Shown: piece by piece, positions 1 through 6,199 of the stretch
Numbering within the stretch: position 1 is the first letter of the stretch
Layout: the number at the start of each line of letters is the position of its first letter
From: Sphingomonadaceae bacterium
GTDB lineage: Bacteria; Pseudomonadota; Alphaproteobacteria; Sphingomonadales; Sphingomonadaceae
Length of the DNA: 14,021 bases
NCBI GenBank assembly: GCA_014380205.1
Contig: JACMKH010000235.1
Location: 1-14,021, forward strand
Reading direction: 5' to 3'
Position numbers and translations under genes: made by a program
The notes under the pieces: model-generated
Databases searched by the model: none
Told to the model about the DNA's origin: nothing
The model's input: only the letters and a program-made list of their open reading frames with translations

Positions 1-668
1 AGCGCGGCCGCCGCGCGGCGCGCGACCTCCCAGCGCTGGGCGGCGAACTTCTCGATCCGCGCGCCCAGCGCCTCGACCAGCTCGGGCGCCTCGCGCGTGG
101 GCGAGCCGCCGTCGAAGGGCGGCGCGGGATCATATTCCATCGACAGCTGGATCATCCGCGCGACGCGCTCGCCGTGGATTTCGGCGGCGAGGGTCAGCGC
201 GAAATCGATCCCCGAGGTGACGCCCGCCCCGGTGACGAGACTGCCGTCGATCACGACGCGCTCGGCGACGGGCTCGGCGCCGAACAGCGCGAGCTGATCG
301 AGCCATTGCCAATGCGTCGTCGCACGCTTTCCGCGAAGCAGCCCCGCCGCGCCAAGCACCAGCGATCCCGTGCACACCGAGGTGATCCAGCGCGCGCCCG
401 CCACCTGCGCGCGGACGAAGTCGAGCGTCTCGGCATCCTCCATCAGCGCCGCCTGGCCGAATCCGCCGGGGACGAAGAGGATGTCGGCTTGGGGGCAATC
501 GGCGAAGCTCGCGGTCGGCAGCATCGTCAGCCCGGCGAAGTCGCGCACCGGATCGCGCGTCTTCCAGACCAGATCGATCGCCGCATCGGGCATCCGCGCG
601 AACACCTCGAACGGCCCGGTGAGATCGAGCTGGGTCAGGTTCGGGAATAGCAGCATCACGATGCGCAT
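1..668 (-). CDS. DJ-1/PfpI family protein, isonitrile hydratase-like (3' end outside window)
   Basis: Partial gene: 222 codons are present and the C-terminus runs off the window start. The product resembles isonitrile hydratase (InhA) of Pseudomonas along its length, an enzyme of the DJ-1/PfpI fold that hydrates isonitriles to N-formamides. Visible landmarks are QLDLTGPFEVFA near residues 13-24, the VPGGFG loop near 66-71, the nucleophile-elbow motif TSVCTGS with Cys99-Thr100, and the PAPPFDGGSP segment near the end. Asp15, Cys99 and Thr100 correspond to the Asp/Cys/Thr active-site set that I recall for InhA. InhA is about 228 residues, so only a few residues should be missing. The ATG at 668 has GGGAG at 675-679, six bases upstream. 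The gene starts 25 bp after the map stop on the same strand, so co-transcription is likely. Lacking an AraC domain, it is not a GlxA-type regulator as far as it is visible. The fold is clear; the true substrate is inferred. Confidence 0.85.
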   Translation of the reverse strand, partial: MRIVMLLFPNLTQLDLTGPFEVFARMPDAAIDLVWKTRDPVRDFAGLTMLPTASFADCPQADILFVPGGFGQAALMEDAETLDFVRAQVAGARWITSVCTGSLVLGAAGLLRGKRATTHWQWLDQLALFGAEPVAERVVIDGSLVTGAGVTSGIDFALTLAAEIHGERVARMIQLSMEYDPAPPFDGGSPTREAPELVEALGARIEKFAAQRWEVARRAAAA

Positions 669-693
669 GGCGCTCTCCCGCTCGGGCGAACGA

Positions 694-1515
694 TCAGCAG
701 GGCTTGTCGAGCCCCGCCGGGCTCAGCGTGAAAATCTCCACCCCGTCCTCGGTCACGCCGACGGAATGCTCGAACTGCGCCGAGAGCGAGCGGTCGCGCG
801 TCACCGCGGTCCAGCCGTCCTCGAGCACCTTCACGTCGGCGCGGCCGATGTTGATCATCGGCTCGATCGTGAAGAACATGCCGGGGCGCAGCTCGGGACC
901 CGTGCCGCGGCGGCCCGCGTGGACGACCTCGGGCGCGTCGTGAAACAGCCGGCCCAGCCCGTGGCCGCAAAAATCGCGCACGACCGAGTAGCGAAAGCTC
1001 TCGGCGAAATGCTGGATCGCGTGGCTGACATCGCCGAGCCGCGCGCCGGGACGGACCTCGGCGATCCCGCGCATCATCGCCTCATAGGTGACGTCGACAA
1101 GCTTGCGCGCCTTGATCGGCACGTCGCCGATGCAGAACATCCGGCTGGTGTCGCCGTGCCAGCCGTCGACGATCACGGTGACGTCGATGTTGGCGATGTC
1201 GCCGTCGCGCAGCGTCTTGGCGCTCGGGATGCCGTGGCAGACGATGTGGTTGACCGAGATGCAGCTCGATTTGGTGTAGCCGCGATAGCCGAGCGTCGCG
1301 GGCAGCGCGCCCCGCTCGCGCATCAGCGCGAAGACGCGGTCGTCGAGCTCCTCGGTGACCGCGCCGGGGACGACATGGGGGGTGAGCGCGTCGAGCACCT
1401 CGGCGGCGATCCGCCCCGCGCGCCGCATGCCCTCGAATCCGTCGGCATCGTAGAGCTTGATCGCACCCGTGCGCGCGACCGCGTCCGCGCTGGTGATCGT
1501 CTGATATTCGTTCAT
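694..1515 (-). CDS. map: Type I methionine aminopeptidase
   Basis: 273 residues; removes the initiator methionine from nascent proteins in the cytosol, normally essential. All five metal ligands of the pita-bread fold are present: Asp111, Asp122, His185, Glu218 and Glu249, plus the substrate-side His94 in CHGIP. The IDVTVIVDGWHGDTSR and FCGHGLG motifs are intact, and length fits bacterial type I enzymes. The start is set at the ATG at 1515 (MNEYQTI), because the frame remains open upstream but that extension overlaps the divergent cinA-type gene and has no family resemblance. No Shine-Dalgarno sequence precedes the ATG. Instead the -10-like GCTATATC (1522-1529) sits at the distance that would put transcription start on the ATG itself. 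The downstream DJ-1/PfpI gene follows by 25 bp and probably shares the transcript. Confidence 0.95.
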   Translation of the reverse strand: MNEYQTITSADAVARTGAIKLYDADGFEGMRRAGRIAAEVLDALTPHVVPGAVTEELDDRVFALMRERGALPATLGYRGYTKSSCISVNHIVCHGIPSAKTLRDGDIANIDVTVIVDGWHGDTSRMFCIGDVPIKARKLVDVTYEAMMRGIAEVRPGARLGDVSHAIQHFAESFRYSVVRDFCGHGLGRLFHDAPEVVHAGRRGTGPELRPGMFFTIEPMINIGRADVKVLEDGWTAVTRDRSLSAQFEHSVGVTEDGVEIFTLSPAGLDKPC

Positions 1516-1521
1516 CGACGC

Positions 1522-1529
1522 GATATAGC
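1522..1529 (-). promoter_or_regulatory. Candidate -10 box of map (leaderless geometry)
   Basis: On the minus strand this reads GCTATATC, an exact fit to the GCTANAWC -10 described for the alphaproteobacterial housekeeping sigma factor in Caulobacter. Counting seven bases on from the hexamer TATATC puts +1 at 1515, the A of the map ATG. No clear -35 is visible at 16-18 bp. The role is inferred from position and motif only. Confidence 0.4.
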
Positions 1530-1546
1530 GAGCGTCCGGCGCTTGC

Positions 1547-1554
1547 GCTATGCC
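1547..1554 (+). promoter_or_regulatory. Candidate -10 box of the cinA-type gene (leaderless geometry)
   Basis: Plus-strand GCTATGCC resembles the alphaproteobacterial GCTANAWC -10 with two mismatches. Seven bases beyond the hexamer TATGCC falls on 1561, one base before the ATG at 1562. There is no convincing -35 and no Shine-Dalgarno. This is a weak call, made mainly because it mirrors the better box of map in the same 46-bp spacer. Confidence 0.25.
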
Positions 1555-1561
1555 CTGGGCA

Positions 1562-2320
1562 ATGACCGCAGAACGCATCTGGACCGCCGCGCTGCTCGTG
1601 ATCGGCGACGAGATTCTCTCGGGCCGGACGCAGGACCGCAACGTTGCGCAGGTCGGCCAATGGCTCAACCTCCAGGGGATCAGGCTCGCCGAGGTGCGCG
1701 TCGTGCCGGACATACACGAGCGGATCGTCGAGGCGGTTACCGCGCTGCGCGCCGCTCACGACTATCTGTTCACCACCGGCGGGATCGGACCGACGCATGA
1801 CGACATCACCGTCGATGCGGTCGCGACCGCGCTCGGCGTCGAGGTGATCGTCCATCCCAAGGCCCGCGCCACGCTCGAGGCTTGGTACGCCGACAAGGGA
1901 GGCATCACAGAGGCGCGGCTGCGGATGGCGCGCGTTCCTGAGGGTGCCGAGCTGATCGAGAACAGGATGTCGGGCGCGCCGGGCATCCGCTGCGGCAATG
2001 TCTTCATCATGGCGGGCGTGCCGCACATCGCGGGGCTGATGCTGGAGGCGCTTTCCGGCCAGCTCGAAGGCGGCGCGCCGCTGCTCTCGGCGACGATCGG
2101 CTGCTGGGTTCCCGAAAGCGAGGTGGCCGAGCTGCTGGGTGCGGCCGAGAAGGCGCATCCCGGCGCGCAGATCGGCAGCTATCCGTTCTTCCGCGAGGGG
2201 AGGGTGGGCGCCAACTATGTCATCCGCAGCACCGACGCGGCGACGCTCGAGGCGTGCCGCGCCGATCTCGTCGCGCGGCTCGAGGCGGCCGGGCGGGAGG
2301 TCGCGCTCGAAGGGATCTAG
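1562..2320 (+). CDS. CinA-type molybdopterin-binding domain protein (COG1058-like)
   Basis: 252 residues, consisting of the MoCF-biosynthesis (MoaB/Mog-like) domain found at the N-terminus of CinA, without the C-terminal nicotinamide-nucleotide amidase domain. Motifs are VIGDEILSGRTQD near residues 13-25 and the signature TTGGIGPTHDD at 71-81. Stand-alone members of this group are annotated as competence/damage-inducible protein A; in characterised CinA proteins this domain carries ADP-ribose pyrophosphatase activity. Acting on nucleotide derivatives rather than molybdopterin is therefore the better guess. The ATG at 1562 (MTAERIWTAALL) is chosen over one at 1550 because the family normally begins a few residues before the first beta strand and the -10-like box at 1547-1554 overlaps the earlier ATG. 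It is divergent from map (46 bp) and its TAG stop shares CTAG with the convergent small gene. Confidence 0.85.
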   Translation: MTAERIWTAALLVIGDEILSGRTQDRNVAQVGQWLNLQGIRLAEVRVVPDIHERIVEAVTALRAAHDYLFTTGGIGPTHDDITVDAVATALGVEVIVHPKARATLEAWYADKGGITEARLRMARVPEGAELIENRMSGAPGIRCGNVFIMAGVPHIAGLMLEALSGQLEGGAPLLSATIGCWVPESEVAELLGAAEKAHPGAQIGSYPFFREGRVGANYVIRSTDAATLEACRADLVARLEAAGREVALEGI

Positions 2321-2574
2321 CCGGCGGTCTCGCTCGGCGCTGCCCGCTCGCGTAGCTCGCGCGCGAAGCCTCGATAGGCGTCGGCGGTGCGGGCATTGTC
2401 GGCGCGGTCGAAGATCGCCGCCAACTCCTCGTGGATCATCGCGACATGCTCGAGCGCTTGCGGGCTGAACGCATTGGCGCTCGCGAGCGCGCGCACTGAG
2501 AGCGCGCCGAGCTCGGCGCCGATCGCGGCGAGCTTGGCGAAATCGTCGTGCTGCTCCTCGGGCGCGGTGGCCAT
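2317..2574 (-). CDS. Small hypothetical protein downstream of tRNA-Gly
   Basis: 85 residues, unrecognised. The product is soluble-looking and rich in Ala, Glu and Arg, with long stretches of predicted amphipathic helix and no signal peptide, membrane segment, cysteine or obvious motif. The ATG at 2574 (MATAPEEQ) is preferred because AGGAG at 2583-2587 stands eight bases upstream; a TTG at 2580 in the same frame would be too close to it. The start is only 20 bases after the encoded CCA end of tRNA-Gly on the same strand, so the gene may be read as a tRNA-mRNA dicistronic transcript. Its TAG stop and that of the convergent cinA-type gene are the two strands of one CTAG. The strong ribosome site and the exact stop overlap argue for a real gene. 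Confidence 0.65.
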   Translation of the reverse strand: MATAPEEQHDDFAKLAAIGAELGALSVRALASANAFSPQALEHVAMIHEELAAIFDRADNARTADAYRGFARELRERAAPSETAG

Positions 2575-2582
2575 GGTCAATT

Positions 2583-2587
2583 CTCCT
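2583..2587 (-). promoter_or_regulatory. Shine-Dalgarno site deciding the start of the small gene
   Basis: Minus-strand AGGAG with an eight-base spacer to the ATG at 2574. It begins eight bases after the 3' CCA of tRNA-Gly, so it becomes the 5' leader if the tRNA is cut out of a joint transcript. Confidence 0.6.
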
Positions 2588-2594
2588 GGAGGGC

Positions 2595-2668
2595 TGGAGC
2601 GGGTGAAGGGAATCGAACCCTCGTCACTTGCTTGGGAAGCAAGAGCTCTGCCATTGAGCTACACCCGC
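2595..2668 (-). tRNA. tRNA-Gly (anticodon CCC)
   Basis: 74 bases including an encoded CCA (2595-2597) and discriminator U (2598). The acceptor stem pairs GCGGGTG (2662-2668) with CACCCGC (2599-2605). The D arm reads GCTC-loop-GAGC. The anticodon arm is CTTGC, loop TTCCCAA, GCAAG, giving anticodon CCC for GGG codons. The T arm carries GGTTCGATTCC. The sequence closely resembles the E. coli GGG-reading glycine tRNA. All stems pair fully, so it looks functional. Confidence 0.96.
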
Positions 2669-2684
2669 TCGGGTTCGGCGCGGC

Positions 2685-2713
2685 CTTTGCCATGCGCCCG
2701 TCCTAACCGTCAA
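2685..2713 (-). promoter_or_regulatory. Possible promoter of tRNA-Gly
   Basis: On the minus strand TTGACG (2708-2713) is followed 17 bases later by GCAAAG (2685-2690), about 17 bases upstream of the mature tRNA. The -35 is good and the -10 is poor, so the call rests on the -35 and on position. Confidence 0.3.
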
Positions 2714-2751
2714 CACGGGAACCAATGCGGTCGCGTCCGCGTCATGGGCCG

Positions 2752-3522
2752 ATGAGGATCGCGAGCTTCAACATCAACGGGATCAACTCGCGGCTCGGGC
2801 ATCTGCTCGACTGGCTCGATGCGGCGCGCCCCGATGTCGCGTGCCTGCAGGAGCTCAAGGCGCCGCACGAGGCGTTTCCGGCCGAAGCGATCGCCGAGGC
2901 GGGCTATCGCGCGATCTGGCGCGGACAGGCGCGGTGGAACGGCGTCGCGATCCTCGCGCGTGGGATGGAGCCGGTCGAGACGCGCCACGCGCTGCCGGGC
3001 GACGATGCCGACGGGCAAAGCCGCTACATCGAGGCGGCGGTCGGCGGCGTGCTGATCGCCAGTATTTACCTGCCCAACGGCAATCCGCGGCCGGGCCCCA
3101 AGTTCGACTACAAGCTGGCCTGGATCGAGCGGTTTATCGCGCATGCGGCCGAGCTGATAGCGTCCGATCTGCCGGTCGCGCTGGTCGGCGATTTCAACAT
3201 CATCCCGACCGACCAGGACGTTTACAAGCCCGAGCGCTGGCTCGACGACGCGCTATTCGCTCCCGAGGCGCGCGAGGGCTTCGAACGGCTGCTCGCGCAA
3301 GGCTGGACCGACGCGATCCGGACGCTCCATCCCGACGAGCGCATCTTCACCTTCTGGCACTATTGGCGCAATTCCTTCGCGCGCGACGCGGGGATCAGGA
3401 TCGATCACCTGTTGCTCTCGCCGGCGCTCGCGAAGCGGCTGCGCGGGGCGGGCGTCGATCGCGACGCGCGCGAGAGAGAAAAGGCGAGCGACCATGCGCC
3501 GGTGTGGATCGAGCTGAGCTAG
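2752..3522 (+). CDS. xth: Exodeoxyribonuclease III (AP endonuclease, Xth family)
   Basis: 256 residues; a base-excision-repair nuclease that cleaves abasic sites and degrades DNA 3' to 5', in the cytosol. The exonuclease-endonuclease-phosphatase fold is complete: Asn7 in SFNINGI, Glu34 in CLQELKAP, Tyr106 in IYLPNGN, Asp147 and Asn149 in GDFNIIP, Asp218 in RIDHLL, and the C-terminal catalytic pair Asp247-His248 in SDHAPVW. Length matches E. coli XthA (268) and typical alphaproteobacterial members. The ATG at 2752 (MRIASFN) is the family start; an in-frame ATG at 2725 would add nine residues with no counterpart. It is divergent from tRNA-Gly. The TAG stop lies in a CTAG that is also the stop of the convergent threonine synthase gene. 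Confidence 0.93.
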   Translation: MRIASFNINGINSRLGHLLDWLDAARPDVACLQELKAPHEAFPAEAIAEAGYRAIWRGQARWNGVAILARGMEPVETRHALPGDDADGQSRYIEAAVGGVLIASIYLPNGNPRPGPKFDYKLAWIERFIAHAAELIASDLPVALVGDFNIIPTDQDVYKPERWLDDALFAPEAREGFERLLAQGWTDAIRTLHPDERIFTFWHYWRNSFARDAGIRIDHLLLSPALAKRLRGAGVDRDAREREKASDHAPVWIELS

Positions 3523-4754
3523 GCGCGGGCGATCGGCTCCCAATCGATCGGCTTGGCCAGATCGAGCGATCGGCCATCGGTCGGCATAGGGTATTTGAGG
3601 CCGTTGCCGCAGTTGAACAGCACCGCGCGCTCGCCCGCCGAGACGAGCCCGCGCTCGCGCGAGTCGAAATAGGCCGCCGCCGTCGCTGCGCCCTCCGGGC
3701 AGAGCAGCAGGCCGTCGGCCTTGCCGATGCGTTCCCGCGCTTCGAGGATCGCGGCGTCCTCGACCGCGACGGCGTAGCCGCCCGAGTCGCGCACCGCGCG
3801 CAGGATCAGGAAGTCGCCGATCGCGACGGGCACGCGCATGCCTGCGGCGACGGTATGCGCGTCCTCCCACAGCGGAGCGTGCTCGGCGCCGTCCTCGAAC
3901 GCCTTGACGATCGGCGCGCAGCCCGTCGCCTGGACCGCGATCATGCGCGGGCGCTCCGGGCCGATCAGGCCGATCGCCTCGAGCTCGTCGAACGCCTTCC
4001 ACATCCCGATCAGTCCCGTGCCTCCGCCGGTCGGGTAGAAGATGACATCGGGCAGCGCCCAGCCGAGTTGCTCGGCGAGCTCGATCCCCATCGTCTTCTT
4101 GCCCTCGATCCGGTAAGGCTCCTTGAGCGTCGACAGGTTGAACCAGCCCATCGGCCCCTCGCCCTCGGCGACGACCCGCCCGCAATCGTTGATCAGCCCG
4201 TTTACGCGCCAGACCTTGCCGCCGGCGAGCTCGGTCTCGCGGATGTTTAGCTCGGGCGTGTCGTCGGGGCAGAAGACGAAGCACTCGATCCCGAGCCGGC
4301 TCGCATAGGCCGCCGCCGCCGCGCCGGCGTTGCCGTTGGTCGGAAGCGCGACGCGCGTGACGCCGAACGACTTGGCCATCGCCACCGCAACCGCGAGCCC
4401 GCGCGCCTTGAACGATCCGGTGGGGAGGCGTCCCTCGTCCTTGACGAGCACGTCGCCGTCGCACGCGTTGCGCAGCGGGATCAGCGGCGTGATCTCCTCG
4501 CCGAGCGAGGCGATGTGCGCCGCGTCGCGGATCGGCAGCAGCTCGCGATAGCGCCAGAAATTGGGGGCGCGCGCGGCCAGCGCCTCGCGCGTCATCGCGC
4601 TGCGGACACCGTCCAGATCGTAGCGCGCGAGCAACGGCGCGCCGGCCGGCGAGAGATTGTGGAGTGTGTCGGCGGGGAGACGCTCGCCGGTGCGGCTGCA
4701 CTCGAGATGGGTGAGGAAGGTTTCGATCGGGGCGGTCGCGGCGTCGATGAGCAT
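3519..4754 (-). CDS. thrC: Threonine synthase or close PLP-dependent paralogue
   Basis: 411 residues of the fold-type II PLP family. The N-terminal part has a short pre-domain beginning THLECSRTGERLPADTLHNL, followed by the PLP-lysine motif LPTGSFKARG with Lys117, the phosphate/substrate loop PTNGNAGAA near 158-166, and the phosphate-binding glycine-rich YPTGGGTGLIGMW near 240. Threonine synthase converts O-phosphohomoserine to threonine and phosphate. The build is the shorter plant/actinobacterial type, not the longer E. coli/yeast type that begins with a YxSTRG motif. Some bacteria carry both, so this copy could be a paralogue with another beta-elimination or replacement substrate. The ATG at 4754 is used; only a weak ribosome site precedes it. 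It is divergent from gor (65 bp) and overlaps the convergent xth stop. Confidence 0.82.
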   Translation of the reverse strand: MLIDAATAPIETFLTHLECSRTGERLPADTLHNLSPAGAPLLARYDLDGVRSAMTREALAARAPNFWRYRELLPIRDAAHIASLGEEITPLIPLRNACDGDVLVKDEGRLPTGSFKARGLAVAVAMAKSFGVTRVALPTNGNAGAAAAAYASRLGIECFVFCPDDTPELNIRETELAGGKVWRVNGLINDCGRVVAEGEGPMGWFNLSTLKEPYRIEGKKTMGIELAEQLGWALPDVIFYPTGGGTGLIGMWKAFDELEAIGLIGPERPRMIAVQATGCAPIVKAFEDGAEHAPLWEDAHTVAAGMRVPVAIGDFLILRAVRDSGGYAVAVEDAAILEARERIGKADGLLLCPEGAATAAAYFDSRERGLVSAGERAVLFNCGNGLKYPMPTDGRSLDLAKPIDWEPIARA

Positions 4755-4819
4755 GAAACGCGCCCTAGCGGTCCGCGCGCCAATCCGCCATGTGAAGCCA
4801 AAGCCTACGGGAGCCCCAC

Positions 4820-6169
4820 ATGGCCAGCTATGACTATGACCTGTTCGTCATCGGCGCGGGATCGGGGGGCGTGCGCGCAGCGCGCGTCTCGGCGGCGCAC
4901 GGCGCCAAGGTCGCGATCGCCGAGGAGCACAAGGTCGGCGGGACCTGCGTGATCCGCGGCTGCGTCCCAAAGAAGCTGCTCGTCTACGGCGCGCATTTCG
5001 CCGAGGATTTGAAGGACGCGATCCGCTTCGGCTGGCAGGTGCCCGCACAATGCGCATTCGATTGGCCGACCCTGCGCGACAACGTCCTTGCCGAAGTCGA
5101 GCGGCTCAACGGCGCCTATACCGACACGCTCAACAGCCACGGCGTCGAGATCATTTTGGAGCGCGCGACGCTGACAGGACCGCACGAGATCGCGCTCGCC
5201 TCGGGCAAGACCGTCACCGCCAAATACGTGCTGATCGCGACCGGCGCCTGGCCCGCCGTCCCCGAATGCCCCGGCCACACGCACGGCATCACCTCGAACG
5301 AGGTGTTCCATCTCGATGAGCTGCCCAAGCGCGTGCTGATCGCGGGCGCGGGCTATATCGCCAACGAGTTCGCCGGGATTTTCCACGAATTCGGCACGCA
5401 CGTCACCTTGATCAACCGCACCGACGTGATCCTGCGCCAATATGATCACACCATCCGCGACCGGCTGCTCCAGATCTCGATGACCAAGGGCATCGACTTC
5501 CGCTTCCACGCCGCGTTCGAGAAGATCGAGAAGCTCGAGAGCGGCTGCCTCAGGGTTTCGATGTCCAACCACGAGCCGCTCGAGGTCGACGCGGTGATGT
5601 TCGCGACGGGGCGCGTTCCCAAGACCGAAGGGCTTGGGCTCGACAAGGCGGGGGTCGAGCTCGACGATAAGGGCGCGGTCAAGGTCGACGACTATAGCCA
5701 GAGCAATGTCGCGCACATCTACGCGGTCGGCGACGTCACCAACCGCGTCCAGCTCACCCCGGTCGCGATCCGCGAGGGCCAGGCGTTCGCCGACACGGTG
5801 TTCAACGCCAAGCCGACCACGGTCGATTACGGCTGCATCCCCTCGGCGGTGTTCAGCCATCCGCCGATGGCGGGCGTGGGCCTCACCGAATCGCGCGCGC
5901 GCGAGACGCTCGGCTCGGTCAGAATCTACACCTCGGACTTTCGCCCGATGAAGAACGTCCTCGCCAACCGCAACGAGCGCGCGCTCTACAAGATGGTGTG
6001 CGAGGCGGAGACCGACCGGATTGTCGGCCTCCACATGATCGGCCCTGACGCACCCGAGATTCTGCAGGCGGCGGCCGTCGCGGTGAAGGCTGGGCTGACC
6101 AAGGCGGATTTCGACAATGTCGTCGCCCTGCATCCGACGATGGCCGAGGAGCTGGTGCTGCTGCGGTAA
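4820..6169 (+). CDS. gor: Glutathione-disulfide reductase
   Basis: 449 residues; an FAD enzyme that uses NADPH to reduce glutathione disulfide in the cytosol. The N-terminal FAD Rossmann motif is GAGSGGVRAA (12-21). The redox-active disulfide GGTCVIRGCVPKK (Cys43/Cys48) has the spacing and wording typical of glutathione reductase rather than lipoamide dehydrogenase or mercuric reductase. A second dinucleotide-binding motif GAGYIANEFAG lies near 177. The FAD motif YAVGDVTNR lies near 307. The C-terminal interface supplies His438 and Glu443 in HPTMAEE. The ATG at 4820 has GGGAG at 4809-4813 with a six-base spacer. The downstream tannase-family gene follows by 30 bp with its own strong ribosome site and may be co-transcribed, though the two functions have no obvious link. 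Confidence 0.95.
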   Translation: MASYDYDLFVIGAGSGGVRAARVSAAHGAKVAIAEEHKVGGTCVIRGCVPKKLLVYGAHFAEDLKDAIRFGWQVPAQCAFDWPTLRDNVLAEVERLNGAYTDTLNSHGVEIILERATLTGPHEIALASGKTVTAKYVLIATGAWPAVPECPGHTHGITSNEVFHLDELPKRVLIAGAGYIANEFAGIFHEFGTHVTLINRTDVILRQYDHTIRDRLLQISMTKGIDFRFHAAFEKIEKLESGCLRVSMSNHEPLEVDAVMFATGRVPKTEGLGLDKAGVELDDKGAVKVDDYSQSNVAHIYAVGDVTNRVQLTPVAIREGQAFADTVFNAKPTTVDYGCIPSAVFSHPPMAGVGLTESRARETLGSVRIYTSDFRPMKNVLANRNERALYKMVCEAETDRIVGLHMIGPDAPEILQAAAVAVKAGLTKADFDNVVALHPTMAEELVLLR

Positions 6170-6199
6170 TCTGGGAATACTGGCGAAGGAGGAAGTCCG

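Noticed and set aside
370..1800. Long plus-strand open frame of 476 codons opposite map and the DJ-1/PfpI gene
   Set aside because: It is antisense to map, which has complete catalytic motifs. Its protein is Arg/Ala/Asp-rich with no family resemblance, a usual effect of high GC.
2841..4250. Plus-strand open frame of 469 codons across xth and the threonine synthase gene
   Set aside because: It is out of frame with xth and antisense to the PLP enzyme. Its composition is typical of a GC-rich shadow frame.
4805..6133. Minus-strand open frame of 442 codons opposite gor
   Set aside because: It mirrors gor codon by codon. gor has a full set of catalytic motifs and a good ribosome site; this frame has neither.
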